DNA from: Telopea speciosissima
Lineage: Eukaryota > Streptophyta > Magnoliopsida > Proteales > Proteaceae
DNA length: 64,000 nt
Direction: 5' to 3'
Assembly (NCBI RefSeq): GCF_018873765.1
Contig: NC_057925.1
Coordinates: 13,155,568-13,219,567 of the forward strand
Shown here piece by piece: positions 45,661 to 55,056 of this stretch. A program made the position numbers and the translations under genes. How positions within the stretch are numbered: the stretch's first letter is position 1; each line of letters begins with the position of its first letter. Below the pieces are notes generated by a model. That model was not told where the DNA came from and did not search any database. It saw only the letters and a program-made list of their open reading frames with translations.

Positions 45661-47033
45661 TCAAGGTTCGAGGTCCGAGGTCAGGAAGTTTGAGATGGTT
45701 CGAGTTTTAAGGATCGAGAATGCAACTGTTGATGCACTGTCCAGGCTAGCCAATGATGAACTCAGAAACCTGGCCAATGCAGTGTACGTGGAAATATTAC
45801 ATGAGCTAACATGCCGGGAGAAGCAAGTTAATGAGATTGAGGAGGGGCCTAGCTAGATGGACCCTATACTCAACTACCTACAGGACGACGTCTTACCAGA
45901 AGACAAGACTCGAGGCAAGGAAGATCGGGATGAGAGCCGCAAAGTACACCGTCCTAGACGGGGCATCTTGTACAACCGGGGCAACAAGCACCACTACTCA
46001 GTGCCTAGGACCCAAGGGGGCGAGTACGCCCAGCCGAAGTCCATGAGGGGATATGTGGAAGCCACATAGGGAACGAGCCCTAGCCTACAAAATCCTCCGC
46101 CAGGGGACTATACGGCCACGAATGCAAGAGGAGGCCATCCAATATGCCAAGAAGTGCGAGCAATGTCGGTTGTTCGCCCCAAGACCCATCTACCCGCCAC
46201 CAAGTCGACATCAATCCTCAACCCCATACCTTTTGCCATGTGGGGACTAGACATCTTAGGCAACTTCACCGCAAGCACCAGAAAGCGAAAGTACCGGTCG
46301 TCGCGATCGACTACTTCACCAAGTGGGTTGAAGCTAAACCCTTGGCCAAGATAACAGAGACAGAGATGGAGAAGTTCGTCGCTGACGACGTCATCTACAG
46401 TTCGGGTGCCACGGATCCTCGCCTCGCATAATGGAAAACAATTCAACAACCCTAAATTCCAAGCATTCGCACATTACTACAACATCGACTATCACTGTGG
46501 TCGGTAGCATACCCACAGGCCAATGGTCGGTGGAGGTCACCAACAGAACGCTACTGGAAGGAGTCAAGAAAAGGCTAGAAGGAGCCAAAGGCAAGTGGGT
46601 AGAAGAGCTACCAAGCGTCCTGTGGGCATACCGAACTATAGTACGAACGCCCACAGGAGAGAGCCCATTTCGCCTAGCATATGGCAATCAAGCATTGGTG
46701 CGGTAGAGGTCTGCGCTTATGTCCCATAGGGTTCTCGCACTTCAATGAACGCACCTATGTCGACGGAGTGCGGGCGAACCTAGACTTTATAGATGAGGTC
46801 CGCGAAGAGCATTACTAAGGAACGTCGCCTACCGACAGAACGCATCGCCAGGTACTATAACGCCAGGGTCAAGGAAAGGCTATTCCACCAGGGAGATTTA
46901 GTACTACGGAGGGCAAGTGCATCGCAGCCACAGATGGCGGGGAAGCTGTCACCCAACTGGGAAGGACCCTACATAGTCTCCAAGCAGATACGCCCAGGGA
47001 CTTACCGCTTGAAGACTCCAGGGGGCAAGAAGG
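45661..47033 (+). pseudogene. Integrase region of the outer gypsy element, frameshifted
   Basis: Upstream linker VRVLRIENATVDALSRLAND near 45700-45760, as usually found before the integrase in Tat-group pol. The zinc-binding region reads RALAYKILRQGTIRPRMQEE and YAKKCEQCRLFAPRP (46070-46195). The catalytic core starts FAMWGLDILGNFTASTRKRK and continues VVAIDYFTKWVEAKPLAKIT (46230-46350). The core is then frameshifted. A later part reads LPSVLWAYRTIVRTPTGESP (46600-46665). The C-terminal domain GKLSPNWEGPYIVSKQIRPG is at 46940-47000. The last codons run straight into the 33-bp array. Integrase joins the cDNA to the host genome. This copy is broken in at least four places. Confidence 0.82.
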
Positions 47034-47830
47034 CGATAGGCCAACACTGAGGCTTCGTGCCTAAGGCGATATGCCAACACTGAGGCTTCGTGCCTAAGGC
47101 GACATGCCAATATTGAGGCTTTATGCCTAAGGCGATATGCCAACACTGAGGCTTCGTGCCTAAGGCAACATGCCAACATTGAGGCTTTATGCCTAAGGCG
47201 ATATGCCAACACTGAGGCTTCGTGCCTAAGGCGATATGCCAACATTGAGGCTTCGTGCTTAAGGCGATATGCCAACACTGAGGCTTCGTGCCTAAGGCAA
47301 CATGCCAACATTGAGGCTTCATGCCTAAAGCGCCATGCCAACATTGAGGCTTCGTGCCTAAGGCGACATGCCAATATTGAGGTTTTATGCCTAAGGCGAT
47401 ATGCCAACACTGAGGCTTCGTGCCTAAGGCGACATGCCAATATTGAGGCTTTATGCCTAAGGCGATATGCCAACACTGAGGCTTCGTGCCTAAGGCGACA
47501 TGCCAATATTGAGGCTTTATGCCTAAGGCGATATGCCAACACTGAGGCTTCGTGCCTAAGGCAACATGCCAACATTGAGGCTTTATGCCTAAGGCGATAT
47601 GCCAACACTGAGGCTTCGTGCCTAAGGCGATATGCCAACATTGAGGCTTCGTGCTTAAGGCGATATGCCAACACTGAGGCTTCGTGCCTAAGGCGACATG
47701 CCAACATTGAGGCTTCATGCCTAAGACGACATGCCAACACCGAGGCGTCAAGCCTAAGGCAACATGCCAACACTGAGGCTTCATGCCTAAGGCGCCATGC
47801 CACCGCTGAGGCTCTATGCCTAAGGCGTTA
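47034..47830. repeat. 33-bp minisatellite, about 24 units
   Basis: Contiguous units of GGCGATATGCCAACACTGAG plus GCTTCGTGCCTAA, with variants (GACATGCCAATATTGAGGCT, TTTATGCCTAA). Because 33 is a multiple of 3, long antisense frames (46949-47803 and 47002-47874) appear with the 11-residue period ALGTKPQCWHI. I regard these as by-products of the repeat. The array begins where the normal end of pol should be. Confidence 0.93.
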
Positions 47831-48296
47831 ACCCCCAAGGTCAGAGGATCACCAAGGCACGACGTCACTACCAAAATCCGAGGACTATCAAGGGTCAGAG
47901 AGCATCAACGCGCAAACAATCACCAAGAGACAAGGCAATCAAAGAAAAGCAAAAGCGATCACATAGAAAAGTCATAGTAGTTACAACTCAAGTTCAAAAA
48001 AAAAAAGGAAAAAGGTTGAGACGTCTACAGGATCGGGATGACCGTAAGGTCAAGGGATCACAGAGTGGTGGGTCACCTCCGACCCAGCTGGAGACATTAT
48101 GTCCGCCTCAGGAGGACGCGCAGCAGCACCCCCCTCAGGCAGGGCAGCCTCCACCTCTAACACCGGAGCGCTCTCCACCACAGCTACACCCGGAAGCGCC
48201 ACACCCACAGGTGCCTCCTGAAGTCCGGACGCATATCCACTGCATAGATCGACCAACCAATCAGATGACACATACATTCAAATACCAACATGCCAA
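47831..48296. other. Spacer between minisatellite and antisense ORF
   Basis: Non-coding element DNA with short frames only. A short A-run lies near 47997-48006. Confidence 0.4.
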
Positions 48297-49044
48297 TCAA
48301 GTACAAAAGACAATGCTCTTACTAGGACTCAGCTTCCAGAGAGACAGGAAGGCCTCCGAGTCCAACTCCTGGACGTGGAACGGATCGCGACCCAGGCACA
48401 GCTTGAGGGAGTCACCCTCAAAATCACTCAGCTCAAGCCCCTGATTGACCCTCTTGAGGTCAATAACTTCCCTAACAGTCCGTAATGGGCATCGGGGGAC
48501 CTTGGCAAAAAAGAAGCAATCCCTCCAATACTTCACGTGACTAGTGATCCCCGTGAGAAGCTCCACAGAGGCATAGGGGCCCTTGAGCACGCGGTGAGCA
48601 AAGTGATAGCATCCATGGTTCCCCTTCTTCAACGAGATAAAAGTGGGAGAAAAGGGGAACAGGTGTGCACTGCCCAGTGCGAAGAAGACATAGAAACTCA
48701 AGATCACCCTCCAAGAGTTGGGCAACACCCGCCTGTGGGGTGAGGTGCCAATGCTCTAACACTAACTCGACGAAGCGAGGGATAGGAAGGCGAAGGCCCT
48801 GGAGGAAAAATGAACGGTAGAGACAGATCTCCCCCGCACGATGAGAGAAGGCATACTCGCTAGGCCCTGGAGCACGCAACATGACCTCGGCGGGAATATG
48901 GAACTCCTCACGGAGGGAAACAAAGTCAGAAGGTGACAAGATGCTAGCAATAGGGCCTAACCTATCAGCAGGATCGGCGGCTGAGGATGCCGTCCCAGAG
49001 GGCTGACGATCCCTACGGGGACCGGAGACACTAGAAGGTCCCAC
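48297..49044 (-). pseudogene. Antisense ORF of the outer element (putative gypsy-type transposon domain)
   Basis: The minus-strand frame from 49044 reads LREEFHIPAEVMLRAPGPSE, then GEICLYRSFFLQGLRLPIPR and FVELVLEHWHLTPQA. At about 48,730-48,745 the protein continues in another frame: LPNSWRVILSFYVFFALGSA, then KYWRDCFFFAKVP (48297-48728). This order matches the 'putative gypsy type transposon' domain (Pfam Transposase_28). It is known as an extra antisense ORF in Tat-group retrotransposons, so it supports the lineage call. Its function is not established. One frameshift splits it here; the upstream reading frame extends with low-complexity Ser/Pro sequence to about 49400. Confidence 0.75.
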
Positions 49045-49339
49045 TCCTCAATTAGTATCATTAGGGGAGGGTATAGAGGAGGGAGTACCCACAGAAGAAG
49101 GCGATCCGGGGGAACGCTCCTCTGAAGATCCAACCCCGACTGAAGCAGGGCCAAGGTCACCCGGGAACGACATGAAGGACAAGAGGGGAACGAACTACTT
49201 ACTCGAGAAAGCAATCTCCCCGAAGCTGGCAAGAAAAATGAAAGGAATGTCACCTGCAAAATATAAACAGCAGATCCATCACATACAAGAGGAAGAACAG
49301 GGAAGAAGAGCGAGGGTCCATCACGCCCACGCCGCGGCC

Positions 49340-49960
49340 ACCATAGGCGCGGCATCACCGGCAAGGCACGGGCCACACCCAGGCATGGCCACCCTCGCAA
49401 GGCGTAGCCACACCCACAGGCGCGGCCACACCGGCAGGCGTGGCCTCACCGAGGCGCGGACACCCCCGCAGGTGTGCGGCCTCACCACGGCCACACCCGC
49501 AGGCGCGGCCTCACCATGACCACATCCGCAGGGCGTGGCCTCACCGCGGCCACGCCCGCAGGCGCGGCCTCACCGCGGCCACGCCCACAGGAGAGGCCTC
49601 ACCGCGGCCACACCCGCAGGCGCGGCCTCACCGCCGCTACACCCGCAGGGCGCGGCCTCACCACGGCTACATCCGCAGGGCGCGGCCTCACCGCGGCCAC
49701 ACCGGCAGGCGCGGCCTCACCGCGGCCACACCAGCAGGCGCGGCCTCACCACGGCTACATCCGCAGGGCACGGCCTCACCGCGGCCACACCCGCAGGCGC
49801 GGCCTCACCCGCGGCCACACCCGCGGGGCGCGGCCTCACCGCGGCCACACCCGCAGGCGCGGCCTCACCCGCGGCCACACCCGCAGGTGCGACCTCACCC
49901 GCGGCCACACCCGCAGGCGCGGCCTCACCACGGCCTCACCTAGGCGTAGCCACACCCGCA
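49340..49960 (+). repeat. GC-rich tandem array sharing its core with the LTR
   Basis: About 20 units near 29-30 bp of GCGGCCACACCCGCAGGC plus GCGGCCTCACC, with small indels. The array is followed by a 17-nt A run (49966-49982). All three plus frames stay open for 115-225 codons because units lack stops; the resulting Arg, Pro, Ala-rich peptides are not credible genes. The core GGCGCGGCCTCACC is shared with 30350-30620. Confidence 0.9.
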
Positions 49961-49983
49961 GGCCCAAAAAAAAAAAAAAAAAG

Positions 49984-50535
49984 AGAGCAAAAGGAAGAAA
50001 GGGGACCGATTTACCTCAGACAAAAGGTGACCGCTTGGAAAGACAGGCACACGACGACGACGTGGCCACACCACGAGGCACAATCAAGGGATAGAGGTCA
50101 CAAGAGGCAAGGCACTCAAGCCAAGCACCACTCAAGCCTTCCAAGCAAACCAAGGCACCAAGATAACACAACCCCAACACAAGGACCCAAAATCAAGCAA
50201 AATGGATACTAGTGGAGGTGACCCAAAAACAAGCACATGGTGGGCACCAAAGAGAAGACAAAAGACAAAAAGGGGGAATTAAAGGAGAGCAAAAGGGGAG
50301 ACAAAAAGTAAGAAAGAGAAATGAGAAGTGAAAGAAGAAGGGAGAGGAAGGAACATATACCTACAAAAAACAAAAAGAAAAAGTGTAGGGGGGAAGGTTT
50401 GAACCCCCAACCTCTCCTACCTCATTAGTGGATTTACAGGCAAACCCCACAGGAAAGTCTATTCGCAGCGGACCCCTCACTATGAAAAGACACCTACTCT
50501 CTTGGACATCCTATCCCAAGAGAGTGGGGGGCAAA
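49984..50535 (+). other. 3' untranslated region and polypurine tract of the outer element
   Basis: Purine-rich, gene-free stretch. The polypurine tract GAGTGGGGGGCAAA at 50522-50535 directly precedes the right LTR and primes plus-strand synthesis. Confidence 0.75.
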
Positions 50536-51303
50536 TGATACATCCAATATTCACCGGGCCAATCAACGACCGCCACATGTCACAGACGACCCGCTCCATA
50601 GCTAAGGGGAACGAACCGGGGTCCCAGTACCACTCGGGCGCTGCCCCGCATCGGGCTGCCTCCTCACCTGTGCCGCGGCCTCACTGTGGCGCGGCCTCAC
50701 TCAGCGCTGCCACCACTTGGGCGCGGCCTCACCTAGGCGCAGCCCACACATCCAGCGCAGCCTCACCCAGCGCGGCCTGCACCCAGCACAACATCGTGGG
50801 CACGTGAGGTGGGGGCCACCCATCTACGATCCGATCATAGCGCTAAGACTCATGTCACTACCAGGACTCTAGACCGCCGCTTAGAGGTCACGTCATCCAG
50901 ACGGATTCAAGCACCAAGGACGTTATCACCACACGCGGGTATCTATCCACCAAGGATCCTGATGCCACCAGGACACTCCCTCCCACGGGGAGATGGCCAA
51001 TCAGGATAGAGCCTCGTTACCCAGGGCCTCTATCCACTCAACGGCACAATCGCCATCAAACGGGGACTCTCCACACCGCCATACACCGCCATATGCTACT
51101 ATAAAAGGCAAGGTACGCAACCCCATCAAGGGACATCTAAACTCATACTGAATAATCACTATTCATCTGTTTGCGCCAGGAGATCTAACTTTGGCATCGG
51201 AGAGCCCTAGGCCGGGACCACACCGGTTCTCTCTGTTGACCCCTTTGGTCCACTTGCAGGTGACGGCACTCGCAGGACCGCTCGACGATTTCTTGACGCA
51301 ACA
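50536..51303 (+). repeat. 3' LTR of the outer gypsy element
   Basis: 768 bp. Its GC-rich array (about 50632-50785) is contracted and scrambled compared with the 5' LTR. The rest is almost identical, with TATAAAA at 51100-51106. It ends GACGCAACA, followed by the CATGC duplication. Confidence 0.92.
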
Positions 51304-51308
51304 CATGC

Positions 51309-51520
51309 CATTAAGAAATCTCCCCTATAAAAAATAAATCTGCTTCATGAAGCATTCTCAAGCCAACTCAGGTTCGTGAAAGAAATGCCCTGCTACCTTA
51401 GCAAGCATTGCTCTATGTGAGCACCACCTAAATAAAGCCATAACATCTTTACATTCTAGCATCCCGTAACATCCATGATTCAAATACAACTCATATATAG
51501 AGAGCAACACCTACAAACAC
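51309..51520 (-). pseudogene. LINE ORF2 relic, distal part (continuation of 29,040-30,247)
   Basis: The minus strand reads AKVAGHFFHEPELA and, near the junction, FLNGM, which joins in sense and frame to QPSWAWRS on the far side of the LTR element at 30,247. This pair of halves is the natural order in plant LINE ORF2 before the zf-RVT. It shows that one LINE relic was split by the outer gypsy insertion. Confidence 0.6.
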
Positions 51521-52600
51521 TTCCCACTTCAACCCCATCATTTTTTTTTATTAAGCCATGTGTCTACTTAATATGTCATATTAACATTTTAACATGATCG
51601 AAAAACAGTGGCAATCAGATCCGAAACCGATAGAAATGGAAGCTTTATAATAATAGCATGGAAAAAATAAGTGGGTAATTTAATAGATGGCACACCTGTT
51701 AAGAAATAATGCTCAGAATGACAATTTATAAAAGAGTAACAAAAATAGAGAAGACACACAACACACAACACAAAAAATTTAGGGAGGTTCATCCCCAAGA
51801 TGGGAATCTACATCCATGGCTGAACAATAGAACAGATTTCACTATCCTTTGGAAATGTTACAAAATCTCTCATACAACCCTCCCAGAGATAAGAACATTA
51901 TATAGAGAAGTTCTAACCCGAAAAAGTATAGAAATACCCCCAGATCAAAAAATGCCAAACCGGAGAGGGTCAGACCAAAACGTAACATATATTTCAAAAT
52001 ATACCGTTTCGAAAATCTCGACAAGCCCAACACAACTCACCCCAGAGGCGGTGAATTACGCCATTTTTCGGCAATCCAAGGTCATTTCGAGATCGAAACG
52101 GTCTTCCAAAAATCTGAAATGCACTTTCTAGACCAAAATCAGGCTTCACCAATAACTACGCCAACACACATCCCGATGCACATTGTGGCAGCCAAGCCAT
52201 TGGATGAGCGCTGCCCACTGTGCCGCCCTGCGGAGGAGTCGAATCCATAAGATATAGCCTTCTCTATTTTTACAATCAATTCCAGCCCTTATCCAATAAG
52301 ATTAATACCAAACCCCACCAAATATATATATTTTTTTTGGTAGAAGCCAAACCCTACAAATAGGTGTGGGAAAAACAAGCCCTGTTTATCCTTGGTCTGC
52401 TGACATAACCCATGTTCGCTATTGGTTGTTTGTATTCTTTCTGCCCAAAGTCTTTGCTAAGCAATCTCCTTTCCTGATTCTCTAACCAAAAAAGAAAACC
52501 TCCCATCCCTGATTCAGAAAAGTGTGGATTTTCCTCCCATGTGAAAAACAAGAAAAAGACGAGACAGAGAGTTTAAGAGCAAATTGGAAACAAAGCAAAG
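51521..52600. other. Gene-free spacer, possible LTR debris
   Basis: The frame at 51709-52131 has no domain. AGACACACAACACACAACAC, TTTAGGGAGGTTCATCCCC and GGGAATCTACATCCATGG near 51,750-51,820 resemble copia-type LTR wording. No ends are found. The last 300 bp should include the C2 gene promoter. Confidence 0.35.
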
Positions 52601-52926
52601 TGTGTAAATTGTAAAGAGGATTGAAAATGGTAACGAGAGGGATGGGAAGCGTGTGGGTCCTCCATTTACTTCAGTGGAACAGATTTATCTTCCCCACAAG
52701 CTGCAATTTCAAGCAAAGTAACCTCACAAATCTCAAACCCACCCACCGGGAGAAAAAGGTGAGAAGAAAAGCACAAGAGATTTTGAAAAGGGAAGAAAAA
52801 GAACACCTCCATAACATCATCATCACAGCATCAATTTTGCTTTCCTCTTCATTCAATCATACTTCACCACCTACTACCCACCAGCATCTACTCCCAAGGT
52901 TGCAGCACCACTACCATTTCTCAACA

Positions 52927-53095
52927 GTAAGTCTCTTTCTCTTTCTCTGCAACTTTTGTTCTATCTTAAAGCTTTTCCATTTATTTCTAATTTTTCTTTG
53001 GCACTTTACAAAAGGATAATCAAATACATACAAAGTTTATTATTTAGTCTAAATCTCTGATACTCCTCTGTTCTTATTCTGGGTTTCCTCCTTAG
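52927..53095 (+). other. Probable 5'-UTR intron of the C2-domain gene
   Basis: CAACA followed by GTAAGTCTCTTTCTC (donor at 52927) and GGGTTTCCTCCTTAG (acceptor ending 53095) enclose 169 bp of T-rich DNA just 20 bp before the start codon. Leader introns like this are common in plants. It needs a transcript to confirm. Confidence 0.5.
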
Positions 53096-53115
53096 TCAAA
53101 ATTACTTTGTTTGGG

Positions 53116-54444
53116 ATGGAATCCTTTACTGAATCATCTGGGTTCCATTACAATACTAGCTCTGAAGTGATGGTAGACACAGATGGAGATAGGGAGTTCT
53201 CTGGCCTTCTTGAGATATTTGTTCATCATGCCAGGAACATACACAACATTTGCATCTATAACAAACAAGATGTGTATGCAAAATTTTCCCTTACTTACAG
53301 CCCAGATGAGACCCTGTCAACTAGAATCATAAATGGAGGTGGCAAGAACCCTGAATTCAATGAAAATTTGAGGATGAAAGTAACCCAACTGGATGCAGTC
53401 CTCAAATGTGAGATTTGGATGCTCAGCAGAGCCAGGAATTATATGGAAGACCAGTTGTTGGGATTTACCCTTGTCCCAATGTCGTTGGTGGCAGGGAAGG
53501 GAAAGGTGACCCAAGATTTCACCCTTTCCTCCACTGATCTCTTCCATTCACCAGCTGGAACTGTCAAGCTGAGTCTATTTCTTGACACATCTCTGCCTGT
53601 TAATTCGTCTGCGAAGTCCTCTGATTCAACTGCTAATTCATCCATAAGTTCAGAGGTTGTGTTGCTGGATCCCAAGAACTCTGAGGTATTGGACCCAGTT
53701 GAATATGGGAGAATTGAATTCCCTGATATCAATGTGGTGAAGGAGAACCAGCAAATGGTTTCTGAGTATTTCAACATGGCAGAGCACAGTGCTGCTTTAA
53801 GGCCTAGTGTGGTAAGAACTGCTTCTTTTCTTCATCTTGGTGCTTGTACTCAGTCGGTAGATGACTATGACATGACCATAAATTCTTCAGAGGAAAATTA
53901 TGGTGGATCCATTTCTCCAAATGGAAGCAACCAAAATTCTGGGTTCTTTTCAACAACAACCAGCTTAAGTGATGACAGAAACTCAGTTGACTCTATGGAG
54001 AAAAAGAGTCATGCTGCCAGTGATTCAACTAATTCAAATGTTGAGGCTCATCAGAGCTCTCGGGCTTCTCCGGATACACCAACGTCAAGGAAAGGGAGTG
54101 ATGTCAGAGAGGAGAAAGAGTCCAGTTTCACAAGCAAGGAAGAGGAGGGATCCAAAGGCAATATGCATCCGGTGGAATTGGGTCCAGCTTTTACTGCTCC
54201 ACTTGGGAACATCAACCTCGACGCTGAGCAGAATGCAATGCAGAAGCAAATAGTTGATATGTATATGAGAAGCATGCAACAGTTTACAGAATCATTGGCA
54301 AAGATGAAGCTCCCAATGGATCTTGATAAACTGGAACCTGAAGACAATGGTGTTGTTATTAACAACCATAATAAGAATCTTGAAACCGATAAAAAGAAAA
54401 AGGATGGCTCAAGGGTATTCTATGGTAGCAGAGCCTTCTTCTAA
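53116..54444 (+). CDS. C2-domain (CaLB-type) protein, 442 aa, single coding exon
   Basis: I chose the ATG at 53116 (MESFTESSGFHYNTSSEVMV); the longer frame would need a TTG at 53107. The N-terminal C2 domain is at about residues 28-155: FSGLLEIFVHHARNIHNICI, QDVYAKFSLTYSPDETLSTR, KNPEFNENLRMKV, LKCEIWMLSRARNYMEDQLL and GFTLVPMSLVAGKGKVTQDF. It closes with AGTVKLSLFLDTSLPVN. C2 domains bind phospholipids, often with calcium; here the loops keep only some acidic residues, so calcium dependence is uncertain. The rest is Ser/Asn-rich and likely disordered. A C-terminal helix (AEQNAMQKQIVDMYMRSMQQ, then FTESLAKMKLPMDLDKLE) and a basic tail end in SRAFF. This architecture is a conserved plant family of unknown precise role. 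No signal peptide or membrane segment. Confidence 0.93.
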   Translation: MESFTESSGFHYNTSSEVMVDTDGDREFSGLLEIFVHHARNIHNICIYNKQDVYAKFSLTYSPDETLSTRIINGGGKNPEFNENLRMKVTQLDAVLKCEIWMLSRARNYMEDQLLGFTLVPMSLVAGKGKVTQDFTLSSTDLFHSPAGTVKLSLFLDTSLPVNSSAKSSDSTANSSISSEVVLLDPKNSEVLDPVEYGRIEFPDINVVKENQQMVSEYFNMAEHSAALRPSVVRTASFLHLGACTQSVDDYDMTINSSEENYGGSISPNGSNQNSGFFSTTTSLSDDRNSVDSMEKKSHAASDSTNSNVEAHQSSRASPDTPTSRKGSDVREEKESSFTSKEEEGSKGNMHPVELGPAFTAPLGNINLDAEQNAMQKQIVDMYMRSMQQFTESLAKMKLPMDLDKLEPEDNGVVINNHNKNLETDKKKKDGSRVFYGSRAFF

Positions 54445-55056
54445 ATGTTAGGACTTACAAAGTTCATGGAGTTCCTACCAGCACTGGAGAGTTTAATTTC
54501 AGTAATTTGGTTTTCGTTGATATTTAGGTGTTGCTTATGATATGGGGTCAAAACCATCAAAGTCTCTGTTGACCTCTTCATTGTGGCTAACCAGTCTTGT
54601 TACACCCTTTGTCTGTGGCATTCCCACCAGAAAAAAGAAGAAGAAGATGGAGAAATGTATAATTCCGTGCTTACAGAAGCACGGTTTGCGATCTTGGTAA
54701 CCCACATGTCTGTTTCAATTATTTATCCTGTAACAGCAATGGCAGTAGCATTGTAATTGTTTGTCTTTCTGTCTTATCCTCTGAGATTATAAATTTCTAG
54801 ATTATTCGTAATCCTCATGTTCCAAATCAGTTTGAAAATTGAAAATGGAACAGATGTGCCAAAGCAAAGGCCAACATGTTTATATAATGTGATCACAGAA
54901 ACTGCTGATTACCTTACTACACTGCAATTTTTGGATAATGTCAAATTGCCTTTCATTCTTTGGTCAAGTTTAGTATGGTTGACATGTAGACAAGTGAAAC
55001 TCAAGCCATCCCCTATTTGCTTCTCACAATAATGCAACTGAAGTTGGAACACTCTA
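54445..55056 (+). other. 3' UTR and spacer after the C2 gene
   Basis: No coding signal I trust. The first 250-350 bp probably form the 3' UTR; T- and A-rich patches near 54,730-54,810 would suit polyadenylation. Confidence 0.45.

Larger units (their letters stand above)
30248..51303 (+). mobile_element. Outer Ty3/gypsy LTR retrotransposon (Tat-like), interrupted by a nested element
   Basis: LTRs lie at 30248-31129 and 50536-51303, both starting TGATACATCC and ending GACGCAACA. A perfect 5-bp target duplication CATGC flanks the element (30243-30247; 51304-51308). The primer-binding site follows the left LTR after three bases, and the polypurine tract GAGTGGGGGGCAAA (50522-50535) abuts the right LTR, so the orientation is plus. 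Coding order is gag, protease, reverse transcriptase, RNase H, integrase, as in Ty3/gypsy. The wording AWSTSDMPGIP before the RT, the extra 3' region and the antisense ORF point to the Tat/Ogre-Retand group. A 10-kb element is inserted at 33785-43799. The element's own length is therefore about 11 kb. Coding frames carry many frameshifts. Confidence 0.93.

Noticed and set aside
47034..47830. CRISPR-like regular repeat spacing
   Set aside because: Units are contiguous with no unique spacers, and the setting is a plant retrotransposon.
46949..47874. Two long antisense ORFs (284 and 290 codons) with an 11-residue repeat
   Set aside because: They are produced by the 33-bp minisatellite, whose period is a multiple of three and whose unit has no stop. 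There is no start context and no domain.
49172..50212. Overlapping plus-strand ORFs of 115-225 codons
   Set aside because: All three frames are open because of the GC-rich tandem array; the peptides are Arg, Pro, Ala and His low-complexity.
50380..50460. tRNA-like fragment (GGTTTGAACCCCCAACC)
   Set aside because: It resembles a B-box, but no A-box or cloverleaf is found; treated as retroelement 3' region.
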